Assembly (NCBI GenBank): GCA_022478985.1 | Contig: JAKSZP010014547.1 | Coordinates: 62,001 to 126,000 of the forward strand | DNA length: 64,000 nt | Direction: 5' to 3' | Source: Massospora cicadina | Lineage: Eukaryota > Entomophthoromycota > Entomophthoromycetes > Entomophthorales > Entomophthoraceae | Shown here: positions 47,346 through 58,841 of the stretch, one piece after another | Position numbering within the stretch: the first letter of the stretch is position 1 | How the letters are laid out: every line of letters begins with the position of its first letter | Made by a program: the position numbers and the translations under genes | The notes under the pieces: generated by a model | What the model was told of the DNA's origin: nothing | The model's input: only the letters and a program-made list of their open reading frames with translations | Database searches by the model: none

Positions 47346-48555
47346 CAGTCAGCTTGCCAACCTTTGCTCGCTTAACTTATGAGGCAAATTACTGCTCAGG
47401 GGATCTGTTAAGAACAGATTAGGTACCAGAAAACCGTCAGGAAGATCATGATCATCCTCATTGAACAAATTCTTTATCTATGCTATGCAATGTTTTACTA
47501 ATTCTAATTCAAACTTATTGCGCACATGGAGAAACTTTTGTTGACACTCTCTATCATGTTCTCTTTACGTTGGCCCATGGGACATATCAGAATCCTATAC
47601 ATCCTCTCCTTGGCATCTAAGCCCAAGGTATCCATGCAAACAAGAAATTGTTTAAACATAACAGATCTCAGACTGGTTACTGTATTTTGCTGAAATGCTA
47701 ATCCCTGATTGGTTATTGTGTATTAGATCACTTAAACTGATATAAGTGAAACAAGAAGAATAAACTGAGAATATGTGTATAGGGTTTTCTAAAGTATAAA
47801 TTAAGAAATTTAGTACTTCTGGTAAAAATAAGATATAATATGAATGTAATTTGAATATAAATTGGAAATTGGGGTATCTATATTAAGATTTTCATGACTT
47901 CCTTGTCAGGAATCGTCTGATTTCCGCTTTGGTTGCTTAGCCATTTAGTTTAATTCCAGTATACCAGAGGTCCTTCTCGTGGTGATCACACTTGAATCTG
48001 GATGTCAAGGACCTTTCTTCAGTCCCCTGCTTCTGTTTTGTGTGCCTCTTTACTTCCTCAGGTTATTTCGTTGTTACTTGATTTGGTGATATGTGACCTA
48101 GCTTCAGGTTCCTTTGATGCTAGTTACAACAATGGGTCTCACATCAGGTTTTTGAGCGACTCTCAGATTGGGTGATTGCGCTTTTGGTAAAATTCAATCT
48201 GGAAGTTCACTCAACTTCATTAGGGTAATTCAATTTTTTCACTTTGTTGCCATTGTCAAATTGAAAATTGTTTTGACACCATAAAGATATAAAGGGGTTG
48301 AAATTCAAAGTTAGCTATTATAAGCTGTGTCAGCTTCATATGATAAATCTCTCTGAGAAAAAGGTATCAAGTTATTTTGGATGACATTATCCAAGCACTT
48401 AGCAATTTTTTTGACCATCTGAATTTAAAAAAGGGGTGTTTAATTCCATTCATGGCGGGTAAGTTGACCACAAGATCACATGTTTGATTTGGACTCTGTT
48501 TATTCCAGAAGTGAAGGAATGATATTCCGGTGCCATCACAGCCTCATTAATGACA
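47346..48555 (-). repeat. 5' LTR of element M
   Basis: On the minus strand it begins TGTCATTAATGAGG at 48,555, next to the ATGGG target duplication. Partner of 18,902-22,039. Length 1,210 bp. Confidence 0.92.
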
Positions 48556-48560
48556 ATGGG

Positions 48561-50670
48561 CTTTTAGGTGGAAACAGGCAAACAATGGAGTCCAAATTAG
48601 TAGAGGGGTTTTCTTGCTGCTCAATAATAATTTTTTAATCATATCCTTGGTGTTGTACTGCATATCTGGCATTTTTTCCATCCTGCCTCCATATTGCATA
48701 ACCATGAAGTGATGCATGATATGAAGTTACCTAATGGTGTACTCCATATAGGTAGGGTCATAATATTCTTTTCTTATGTAAGCCAAACATTATCTTTTGG
48801 CTACTGTATAGTTCTTTTCAAGAATGAAAACATTGAATTAATATTTTATGGGATGGTTTATCCCTTCATCTTCCAATTGGGCTAGTATAGCTCCAAGCAG
48901 ATATAGCTGGAGTTTGTTTCAAATAGAATGTCTTGATAAAGTCTGGATGGTCAAATTTGGTTCTATTACTAATCTTGATTTCAACTCTAAAAAGGGCTTA
49001 CTCTCAGGGACCCACTAGAACTTTGTTTCCTTCATCAACAAATATGTCAACCATGCATCTAAGTCAGCGAATTGTGGGACAAATTGCAGATAGTATTCAA
49101 TCATTTTGAGAATGACTTAGATGTCACGCGTACTTTAAGGCTGGCACATATCTACTATTGCATTGATATTTTCATCTTTTGTCTTGATTCCCTGTCAGTT
49201 AATCTTGTTTCCAAGGATCACTAACATTTTCTTCCAAAAGTGAACTTGTTGAGCTACAATTTAAACCGGCTTCTCAAAGTTGGGTAAACACTTTGCATAA
49301 ATTCTGGAGTTGGTCCTACAAGTTGAAATAAACAGTAATATTGTTAGGCAGTCTAACACCCTTGTTAACTTAAAATCTTCAAGACTTAGTTTTTCACTTT
49401 TTCAAACGTCACTGGGGCGTTTAAGAGCCCCTTCTGCATCCTCACTATCTCTGAAAAACCATGACTTCTGATAAGGGTGCACTTCACTTTTCCTTGAATG
49501 AAAATTTCATATGCAAGTAGCCGCTGACAAGATCCATGGCTGAGAAGTACTTTGATACTCCCAATTGCTTCAAAGCGTCATCATTTTGAGGGATTGTCTT
49601 ATCCTTATTTTGTGACATTCTTCTACCAAGGGCAGTTCATAAATTACATAGTGCGATGTATCTTACTTTCCTACTAATATCAGCAGCGAAACCCAAGAGC
49701 TTTTTGATGATCTGATCAGGCTGGTTTTGGTAATTTTATTCAACTACTTTGCAACACATCACCTTTGGTTTTTAATTGATGGTGCAGTTAAGACTTTATG
49801 GGATCGATGAATCAGTATCCATTCTATGGATCTCTCCATTGCAAAGCCCATAGTTGTTTGTTCTGGTGCTGATGATGTCTTTAAGTTCATCAAGTCACCC
49901 TTATAACTTTTCTGCTCATTTTTCGTTACTATGACAAAATTAAAATAATCAAAATCTCCACCTGCATGTATTGACTCAATTAATGTGCAACCCTATAGTA
50001 TTGCTTGAGTGATGACTTGTCCTTTTTACATTTGAATAGCCTGGGCGGTGATATATTTCGCTATAACTTTCAATTCATCTAGAATTAGAAATGAAGGGCC
50101 CAGATAAAGCCCTCAGATCCTGCTCTCTGATCTCATCATGACCAATTTTTTTAAGTAGTATGTATGGCTGTTTCTTTATGTTAATAGAAAATGTCATATT
50201 TTTATGTTCGTCAAATCAGATTTCCAAGTTAATAGATGCATGAAATTGTAGCCCTTCAACTGCGCTGATCATGGTGGGTAGTTTTGTAACACTCTTCTCC
50301 TTATTAGTGTGTAATTTTGGGTAGATTTGTTGTAACGTTCTACAAAGAATGTACTCTGTTTGCATGATTTTCCTGTCCTTATCTTTATGTATTAGAGACA
50401 ATTGGTAATTGAGTACACTCACTGTGCTGGTAGTAAAATCAATCTTCACGTCACTAGAAGGAATACTTAAGCTCTTATTTAGTAAGTCATAGTGGTTGTT
50501 GTCCATTACTACTGCTTGAGCTATTTATAGTATTCATCTAAAATGTAATGGCAACACAGATTATGCTCTTTAGGCGCGCGTTATGTCATATCCAGTTGTT
50601 CTGTATTTGGTGCTATAGCCAAAACCGGCCTAAATTTCATCTTCTCCATCAACTTGGAGAACGTAATATT
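48561..50670 (-). pseudogene. Element N protease, RT and RNase H (broken)
   Basis: Minus strand. Protease: VKIDFTTSTVSVLNYQ near 50,400-50,450, in the position of the D-S/T-G-A site but without it. RT: KYFSAMDLVSGYLHMKF at about 49,501-49,556, then thumb ILKMIEYYLQFVPQF near 49,090. RNase H: LLGAILAQLEDEG near 48,880 and FILEKNYTVAKR near 48,790. The region is cut on the left by element M and on the right by the LINE. The integrase is at 18.3-18.9 kb and gag at 57.1-58.8 kb. Confidence 0.78.
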
Positions 50671-50723
50671 TTTTTAGTACTAGATGGTCCCAACCTGAGG
50701 GGGATTCATCGATGTTTATTGAA

Positions 50724-53700
50724 TTACGCCTGGGCTCCTAAGAGCCTGAGGCGAGGGAAGGGGAGGGAGGAGGCATCGAGAAAGGGAGGGGGGTTTGTGC
50801 GCCAGAGCCATGCTGCAGTGACAACTGAGCGGGGGAGGGTTGGCGACATAGTGCAGACCTTCAGGGCCATCACAAAGTGTACCTGAAAGTGGGTGATCAT
50901 GTGTGGAAGGGTCCACACCTGCTGGTCAAAGGCAGCACGAAGGAAGGAGTTATGGATGGTCCAGATGGCTGTGGCATAGGCGAGGACACGGAGGGGTCGG
51001 TGGCAACCAGGAAATGTCTGCTCAAACATGAGGTCTTGCACAGGGTGTCCAGACCAGGGCTGAGCATGGAGGAGCACGCGGGCCTTTGGCCAAAATGTGG
51101 CGACACCTGGACAGGTGAAAAAGCGATGGAGGTGGGAGTCAATAGGCTCACACAGCGAGGGCAGCTTCAGTGGTGGAAGGTAGGGCCAGTTCGGTCCCCT
51201 GTCCTGTATGAACAGTGGAGCACCCTCCATAAGGTGTTGGACACCTTTGCTGACAGGATGGGGTGATAGACGTCCTTCCACAATTCCTTAAGGTCAAATC
51301 TCACGGAGGGAGGGAGGAGCTCAAGGAGTCTTGTGCGGATGGGAGGATGATCTTGGGGGTTGAGGCGAGTTGTGACAACTTGTCCATTGTACACAATTGC
51401 ATGGCGATGGGGGCTGAGGCCAGGGCCTTCCCTTCTGTATGGGAAGGCATGGTGGATCCGCGCGCCTACTCGTTTCAGGGCAAGGAGAGCCTGGTTCCAA
51501 TAGGGGGATGAGGATGGTTTTAGGCGATGGCCTGGGTGGTTTGTGAGCCACTCCCCTAATGAGGTCAGAGATGTTCTAGGAAGACCCAGAGCTGCTGACA
51601 CTGACTGGCGGAGGGCGGGCGCCCATTGGGGCATGGGGGTCGCGTCCCAGAAGACAATCGGCCATAGGAACTTCAGGAAGATTGTGGTGGCGTGTGATCG
51701 CGTGTCCAGAAGCCCTAGGCCCCCTTCATTGCAGGGTCGGGCAATGGTTGAGAGGGCCATTGGTGGATGGTTTGAGCCCCAGATCCAACAGCGGAGGAGT
51801 ACATTGAGCCGCGTATAAAAGGAATCTGTGAATGGGCAGACGTGCGCTAGGAACCAGACTTTGGAGAGGAGGAACACATTGGCCATCAGAGCTCGACCCC
51901 TGGGGGGTGATGTGCCACCAGTTCCAGCAGGCAATCCTGGAGTTAACTGCTGCGAGGAGCAAGTCCTCATTGTCTTTTAGCGCAACTCCTTGTTGGTTGG
52001 TGAGAACGCCCAGGTGACGGAAGGTACCGCGCTCAGGTTCAATACCAAATGGTGGGGGGAAGGTGGGGGAGCCAACCTGTACAACTGTTGTCTTGGAGGT
52101 GTTGACCATGGCGTTGGACGCCTTGGTGTACCTCTCAATGGTCACAGCAGAGAGGGCAACATCCCCAGGGCAGCCAAATGCAATGGCAGTGTCATCAGCA
52201 AATGCCATGGTGCGTTTGGGGGCTTTACCTGGGACCAGAATCCCTGTTAGCTTGTCCTGTAAGGAGGCCAAGAGGGGGCCAAGGGTGATGTTAAAAAGGA
52301 TAGGGCTCAGGGGGTCCCCTTGCCGGAGACCTTGTCCAACTGGTAATGCCACTGTAAAACCCATTGGCGCCAGGACTCTGGTGTGGAGCTGGTCATAGAG
52401 CGCTGATATCCAGCGCCTAGCTGCGGGTGGAAGATGGAAGCGGGCCAGGGAAGCATCAATATACTTCTAGGCTACCCGATCATATGCTTTCTCCATATCC
52501 AGGAGAGCCACAAAGCCATTCACCTTACGAGAGTTAGCAGTCAAAGTCACGTGAAGGTCATTATAGTTGTCCCATAACGACCTCCCCGGAATAAAACCGT
52601 GCTGGGATGGGGAGAGGCGAGGTGACACCCATTTGGTGATGCGGTTGGCCAGAAGCTTCGTGAAGAGCTTGTGGTCTGTGTTGATCAACGCTATGGGGCG
52701 CCAGTTCGCCAGGTTCTCACGGTCTGACTTCTTGTGAATGAGGGTCGTGATTGAGCCTCTGGAGTCGGGGAGGACCTCGCCATTCACCAAGAGTGCAGCG
52801 AAGAGGTCGCGGAGGGTTCTAGATATCACTGCAGGTTCCAGAAGGTACACCTCAAAGGGTATTCCATCTGGGCCTGGGGCTTTAAGCCGTGGGGATTTCA
52901 GAAGGGTTTCCATCACCTCCTGGATGGAAATAGGCGCCAGTAGAGCCTCATCAGCCCGTGGGTCAATGGGCGGCTCTGGAGCCCGCCACAGGAAGTCTTG
53001 GATGTCCGATGGGTCCACCTGGGTGGCATGGAAGAGGCTGGAGTAGAAGCGGTGTAGTTCCTGCGTGATTCCTCCTTATCTGAAGTGGTTGTAGTGCTAA
53101 TCTTCAGTGCAGTAATATCCTGCGCTGTTGACCGGGCTTTCTGTTTCTGAAAGAAGAAGCGGGTGGGGAGTTCCCATTGAGCATAGTAACGAGATGTTGT
53201 AAAGTTTGCTGCCCGTTCTTCTTATAGTGTGAGCTCCAAGCGGAGTGCTTCCTGCGCCGCTTCCCAGTCTTCCAACCATCTAAGAGGGCGAAGGCTGGCA
53301 GTTTCGCTCTAGATGTCTGATTCTGGATTCCGCCCTTTTGACTCTGGCGCGAGCTGCAGTCATCTGGGCTTTGGCACAGTTGTTCAACGCGGGTGATGCC
53401 CTCCTTGGTCACCGCCCATCTAGCCTTGTGGTCAAGCAAATGGGGTGGGGGTGAGGTGAGAGTCTCCCGGATGGTCATAGACAGCTTCTCCTTAGTGAAG
53501 GGGTTGTTGAGAAGAGCTGGGGCAACCCTAGGCCAGAACCTACGCGACGGTCTAAGTGTGGTGGTGAGGACAACGGTGAGTGACCTGTGATCACTCAGAT
53601 GGTTGTCACGAGAGATGGGAGAGGAGACGCGGCCAATTAGCAGGGGGCCAATCAGTGCCATATCTATGAGTGACGCTGACTGGAAAGCTCCTCCATCATA

Positions 53701-54267
53701 ATGGATCCTAGTCATGCAACCTAGGCCAGACGCGGAGGGTGGAAGCGCATCTATAAAGCCACTCAGGCGAAGGAAATCCTGGAGGCGACTTGATCCAGGG
53801 CGTTCCTTTGCTGCAGGGGAGTAAGAGTCACGGACGCGACTTAAGGTTGTGTTGAAATTTCCTAAGAGGACTGTATTCCGTGGGAGATTGAGTTGGACGA
53901 GCTCTTCCAAGAGCCGATTTTTCTCCTGACCTGCATTAGGCAGGTAGATGCTTGCAGCGAAGAAGGAGAAGTCAGGAGTGGTGAGTTTGGCCAGTATGAG
54001 GCGGCCACCTATATATTGTGAAAAAGAATGGGTTTTAACCTGGGGATTCAAAACAATAAGGGCGGCATGGTTTGTCCAGAAGGAGTTTCCTCCAAACTGT
54101 TCATTCCATGCAGATTGTTCGTGGGGGAGGATATGGGGCTCCTGGACAGCAGCGATGTCAATTGGTGCTGACCTGAAGTTTTGGAGGAGGCGGGCTCTCC
54201 GCTTAAAGTCCCGCAACCCATTTGCGTTGATGGATTGCAGGGCCAGGGTGCTGCCATGGGGACTCAT
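50724..54267 (-). pseudogene. LINE ORF2: APE endonuclease, reverse transcriptase, C-terminal zinc-binding region
   Basis: ORF2 nicks target DNA and reverse-transcribes LINE RNA from the nick. Translation starts at 54,267 (MSPHGSTLALQSINANG). Endonuclease motifs, numbered from this Met: N14, QE at 42-43, GNFN at 136-139 where the family has GDFN (catalytic Asp changed to Asn), and SDHRS at 225-229. RT: KAPGPDGIPFEVY, IALINTDHKLFTKLLANRI, QHGFIPGRS, LDMEKAYDRV (about 52,470-52,500), a TAG stop at 52,467-52,469 where Trp is likely, GLRQGDPLSPILF, and FADD at 52,191-52,202. All RT aspartates are intact. The C-terminus has CEPIDSHLHRFFTCPG, the Cys/His end typical of these proteins. There are at least four frameshifts (about 53.2, 53.1, 52.0 and 51.3 kb). 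Confidence 0.93.
54264..54267 (-). promoter_or_regulatory. ATGA overlap of ORF1 stop and ORF2 start
   Basis: On the minus strand CTATGAGT holds the ORF2 ATG (54,267-54,265) and the ORF1 TGA (54,266-54,264). The distance from this TGA to the knuckle-containing frame is a whole number of codons, so the ORF1 frame really ends here. Such overlaps are used for termination-reinitiation in some LINEs; use here is inferred. Confidence 0.75.
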
Positions 54268-55852
54268 AGCTGTTCCCCTCCATGACCTGGGGGGTTGCCA
54301 GCGCTTAAACCTGCTGCTGTGAGGCGGCTAGTTTTGAGTCCTTTAGCTTGACTATTAGCTGCAATCCGTGAGGAGCGTCAAGGGTTCTGAGGGGAAGGAG
54401 AGGGTGGGGGCGGAGGACCCAGTAAGCCAGCCTAGGATGCTACCCCACTCAGTTGCAGGAGAAGGACCTGAGGGTGCTCAATGGTGACCTCCGCGGTGTC
54501 CCCATTTGATGAGTCTGAGTCCATATTCACTTCCTCCAACACTGCAAAGGATCCGCGTGAAATGGACTGTGGGGTTGGGGTAGGACTCTTTGAGGTGGCA
54601 CTTCTTTTTTAGGCCGCGGGTTGCCAGTCCATGCTGGTGGGCATAGCTCCATTGGGAGCTGAGGGTTGATGCGATAAATCGCTGGTGGAGGTTGGTGGGG
54701 GTGCCGCGGAGCCCTGAGTGGGGGTGGCTGATGAGGGGCACCCTGTGGGAGATGCCTTGCGCTTGGTGAGAGAGGGAGTTGACTCTGGGAGATTGGAGGG
54801 GGTGCCCACTGGAAGGGGGGCATGAGCGCGAAGGTATCCCATACCAATAGTGGGGTTAGCTGTTTCAACTGCTAGGCGTAAGGCCTCAGGGGACAGGTCT
54901 TGAACGGGAACCCATTGTGTGGGTTGTGGAATTGCTGCTGCAGCCACGTGGGATCGTTTTTGGCCTGGTTTAGGCCCCTGGGTGGTGGCTAAGAGGGCTT
55001 GTTTTCGAGCTGTGCAGCCACTATACAAGTGTCTAAGGGCGTTACACCATGAACACCGGGGGCGCGCCTGATCAGGGTCGACAAAAAAGATCTCAGGGCA
55101 TGCCCCAACTACCGCCACACGAGGAATAATCTCAATGTTTTGGGATACAGTTGGGGAGGGGATGAACGACGCCCTAGCAGTGCGAGCTCTTTGAGTGGGA
55201 GCATAGTAAGAGGGGACGCTAAAGTCCACTGAAAGAACAGACCCAAACTCCATTAAACCACGATGGAGTGCCAGTTTAAGAGACTCAGGATCAATAGTCG
55301 TTGGTAGGTTGGAAAAAGTAACCCATGAATTTTCTCCAGGTGAGAGCGTGTGCGGGAGATGTGAAGAGATCCACGTGGAATAATGACCGGGAGGGTGGCA
55401 GCATGGTCAGCAAGGGCAGCTTCAGTGAAGCCCACATTGATGTAGTGGCCCTCCACTAATTCATGGATGGTGGTGTTAATTGGGAATGTCTCCGCAATCG
55501 CTGCAAAGTATGAGAAGTAATCCTCTGTATAGAATTCAACAGGGTTATGCCCATAATAAAGGCGAATTGCATGGGAGAGAGTTGAGCGAGGTAGAGCTTT
55601 TTGCGCTTTAGTTTCGGCCCATTTCTTCTTAACATCAGCAATAAACGCCACTTCACGGGGATCAGCTTTGGGTAGCGTTGGTGCCAGAGGTTTTTGCCAC
55701 GCCCCAGTGGCTCCTTTGGTACGTTTGTGTTTGCTTTAAGCTGCAATTGCGGGTTGAGTGTGAGCTGGTGGTTTGGACAAGTTTGTGGAGTTCCCTTGTT
55801 GCTGGAATGTTACAGCAGTTGCTGGCGTCATATTAAATTGAGGGGCGGTTTG

Positions 55853-56608
55853 TTGGGCCTCGATAAATTGGGGAGGCCCATCCAGATTGGAATTAACTCC
55901 AGCCAATTGGGAGGAGGGAGAAATTTCATCACCATCTTAATCTATTTGGGTAAATTCATCCTCAGTATTTGCTGTGATTTCGTGGGCAAAACTCACTGGA
56001 CGATTGGTGAATTGGTCGTTTTCAGCATATGGAGATAAAGTGCTGACTTGAGAAGTGCCAATTATGGGGTTTAAATGGGACGGGTGAGATTAGAACTGGT
56101 GTGAAGTTCCAAAATCTGAACCATTTAAATCCCCATTGGGAAGAGTAGATTGTCCCAATTTGGTGCTTAGTGAACCAGAATGTGCGGCTAATCCAACCTT
56201 ACATCCGAGGGTTTGGGAGCCAGGTGATTGTTGGGCCTCGCTAAATTGGGGAGGCCCATCCAGATTGGAATTAACTCCAGCAAATTGGGAGGAGAGCGAT
56301 GTTTCATCACCATCCCAATCTATTTGGGTAAATTCAGCCTGAGTATTTGCTGTGATTTCGTGGGCAAAACTCACTGGCTGATTGGTGAATTGGTCATTTT
56401 CAGCATATGGAGATAAAGTGCTGACTTGAGAAGTGCCAATTATGGGGTTTAAATGGGACGGGTGAGATTGGAACTGGTGTGAAGTTCCAAGACTCGAACC
56501 ATTTGAATCCTCATTGGAAAGAGTAGATTGTCCCAATTTGGTGCTTAGTGAACCAGAATGTGCGGCTAATCCAACCTTACATCTGAGGGTTTGGGGGCCA
56601 GGTAGTTG
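55853..56608 (-). repeat. Tandem 378-bp duplication within LINE ORF1
   Basis: Two direct units, 55,853-56,230 and 56,231-56,608, have a period of 378 bases, exactly 126 codons, so the frame is kept. They are very similar (roughly 94 percent by eye). The unit encodes repeats of GCKVGLAAHSGSLSTKLGQS and SHPSHLNPIIGTSQVSTLS. The first unit by coordinate carries two in-frame stops that the second lacks. Confidence 0.9.
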
Positions 56609-57147
56609 GGTACCGCCCCTCATGGAGGGAGCCAGGAACACGGCGTCAGCAATAATAGATGGGGCTGAATTAGCTGACACAATGGGGGAGGTGAATGCCT
56701 GGATGGGCTGAGTTGCATTTAACTGAGCAGACGCCATTAAAACAGCGTGGGTGATGGCCTCCTTGGTTGGAGGGGGCCCAGCGGGTTGGTGGGAGGCAGC
56801 GCACACAGAGCTGTTAGGCGTGCAGGTTGAAGAAGTGCGATCAGGTGAACTGGCGCTAGTTGAAGTAGCTCCAGGTTGGGGGGTGGTGCCTGCTTTCATG
56901 GCTGCTGCTTGAGAGCGGGTGATTCTGGTTGACCCTGAGGTGGGAAACTAAGGGTTGCTTCGTTTGGGGGTGGTGCTGGCTCGTTTGGCATAGCCTGCGG
57001 GTTCTTTTGCGGGGTTTCCCGCCATATTTGCTAATAGTTTTCGTAAATCTCTTTAGTGGAGCTAAATTTCAGGCTGAATTGATTTTCGAAAAGTGATGCT
57101 TAGCAGAAAGAGATCAATGGTTTTGATTTTTTGGAGAACGTGATATT

Positions 57148-58823
57148 GATTGGAGCTCCTGTTTCAAGGGTGGCGTTCACCCTAACTCTCTGTATCACGA
57201 CTTCAACTTTTGTTATTCTCTCTACAAATGAGTTTACAATTGTAAAAATATATGTATTAGATCCTTAAACTGCTTTAGGGCATCTATTTCTGATGTAGCC
57301 AAACTGTTAGTATCCTCTGCAACTGTTTGATATTTTTATATATGTTCATTACGAGCTGTTATTTCTCCTCACCGATGTTGATTATCAATTTTGGTTAAGT
57401 GGCCTGCGCCAGGTAATAGTTGTCAATCTATATAACTCAACTCACTGTACTTGTAGATGAACAGGTATGGCCACAGCACTAGGTTCCTCTAGCACGTGGT
57501 AACCTGCAATATTTATGTCCTCGTCTTCATGATTGTCTTTCCTTCTGAATGGACATCCCACCTGTTCACGAAGTTAAAGTATATTCCTTATTTGATGAAT
57601 CCTTGTTCTTGGTAGTATCTTGAAAGTAACTCTAAAAGTGCCCAAAATATGTTGCATTTATTGCACTTAAGTTACTTTCATGGTTGGCATTCTACTCTCT
57701 TTAGATTCCCTACTTCAGGCTCATTACTCTTATACTAAGTGGCATAGAAAAATTTGCTCATCCTTTGAGGTGGATGTCTAGTTACTTTAGACTCAGCCTT
57801 ATATGTCTTTTGCAAGTTAATTAGTTCTTTTTTGATAACCTACAACGACGTCATGATTTTGATGGCTAGGATCATATACATCATCAAAAAAGTATGTATT
57901 TCAGATAATCTCAGTATACGCCTTTACAGTATGTAAGTCCATTACTCTAGTTGTCCACACTTATTGTGATAAAAGATAATACAAAGCTGCATACTTAATG
58001 ATTAATTTGTTCTACCCAACTTTATCATAAAAATCATGTTTTTTTCTTGACGTAATAATTGCTTCCAATATTTAGACAAGAGGTAATTCTTGACATCATT
58101 CCAAGTTTTCATGGGCATAAACTTACACCAAGAAAATTTGGTCTTATAACTCATGCACCTTGCATATAGAGCTTTCTAGTAATAGCTAACGTCAACTATA
58201 CTGTTTTCATACATCTTCAGGAAACCTTAAATTGTTCCTTAGCCAAGAGTAATCATGTTTTAGAGTAGGGTTAAATTCAGGTTAACTTCAACTGATTCAC
58301 TGCACATGATTTGATTCCATGCTTCATTCAGTTGGGTGTCCAAAATTATTGTCTCAAAACGTGTGGCTGCTCTGCATGAAGTTAACTCTGATTGTGGCTG
58401 AACTTGTAGCTGAGATTTTAGGTCCTATAAATTCCTGTCAAAAACTGTAAATGGTAGAGTCATGCTTTTCCAAACTTTCTCCTTAATCATTCAAGGATGC
58501 TGATGTTTATTCCATTTTCTGTTCTTGAAGAAGAGTATGCAATCTAACACTTCTTTAAGGTGGATTCTTCTTCCTCACAGTGAAGATCCACCCACAAATG
58601 GTATAGCAGCAACGCATGATTTTCTAGTGGTCTCCTTGACTCACTTAAGTTGTGTTCATAAATTTTCTTACTTCTAATTTTAGAGATCTAAGTCTTACCT
58701 TAATGATGTCCTTCCATCTCCAATAGTTCTGAAGTTATCCACCATGGAAAGCCTTCATATTCTGATTTAAGTAATTTATTGATCCATTTCACTGTCTTTG
58801 CTCATTTGGTCTGATGATGTCAT
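57148..58823 (-). pseudogene. Element N gag (broken)
   Basis: It lies between the LINE and the N primer binding site. At 57,655-57,666 the minus strand reads CNKC followed, after a one-base shift, by GHF, the start of a CX2CX4HX4C gag knuckle with the last Cys lost. Around 57,450-57,560 it reads EDINIAGYHVLEEPSAVAIP, the usual acidic linker before protease. The N-terminal part toward 58,800 is too decayed to identify. Confidence 0.6.
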
Positions 58824-58841
58824 CCTGGTAGTGAGCATTAG
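58824..58841 (-). other. Primer binding site of element N (decayed)
   Basis: The minus strand reads CTAATGCTCACTACCAGG, a variant of the shared site, placed between the N gag and the LTR to its right. Confidence 0.6.

Larger units (their letters stand above)
18902..48555 (-). mobile_element. Element M: Ty3/gypsy element inflated to 29.7 kb by nesting
   Basis: The LTRs at 18,902-22,039 (split by element C) and 47,346-48,555 align along their length. The 5-bp flanks ATGGG at 18,897-18,901 and 48,556-48,560 are identical, a clean target duplication. A primer binding site lies beside the right LTR and a purine tract (GAGAGAGGAAG, 22,040-22,050 on the minus strand) beside the left one. Without inserts the element is about 7.6 kb: gag at 46.2-47.3 and 26.7-27.1 kb, then protease, RT, RNase H and integrase down to 22.0 kb. 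Element H occupies its gag. It inserted into the pol of element N. Confidence 0.92.
54264..57025 (-). pseudogene. LINE ORF1: RNA-binding, gag-like protein
   Basis: ORF1 would coat LINE RNA. The first Met (57,025, MAGNPAKEPAGYAKRA) is in frame with all later pieces up to about 55,350, where one frameshift occurs. The total is about 920 codons. The N-terminal part is Ser/Thr/Pro-rich with two 126-residue tandem units (55,853-56,608). At about 55,440-55,640 a conserved core appears (VEFYTEDYFSYFAAIAETF). An RRM-like segment follows (SWVTFSNLPTTIDPESLKL near 55,270-55,340), then a CCHC knuckle C-SW-C-NALR-H-LYSG-C at 55,014-55,055. The C-terminal end is Pro-rich. About seven in-frame stops occur. 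The frame ends EQL-TGA at 54,264-54,266, and that TGA overlaps the ATG of ORF2. Confidence 0.85.
50671..57130 (-). mobile_element. Nearly full-length LINE, 6.46 kb
   Basis: It is flanked by TTGGAGAACGTAATATT (50,654-50,670) and TTGGAGAACGTGATATT (57,131-57,147), a 17-bp target duplication with one mismatch. On the minus strand there is a 5' leader of about 105 bases, ORF1 (57,025-54,264), ORF2 (54,267-50,724) and a short 3' end with AATAAA and a terminal run of A. It contains only a handful of stops and frameshifts, far fewer than the surrounding elements, so it is the youngest large insertion here. It interrupts element N between gag and protease. The APE endonuclease plus RT layout places it among APE-type LINEs. 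Confidence 0.93.

Noticed and set aside
50548..54322. Several plus-strand frames of 60-129 codons
   Set aside because: They are opposite-strand shadows of the G+C-rich LINE ORF2, whose minus-strand frame carries all known motifs.
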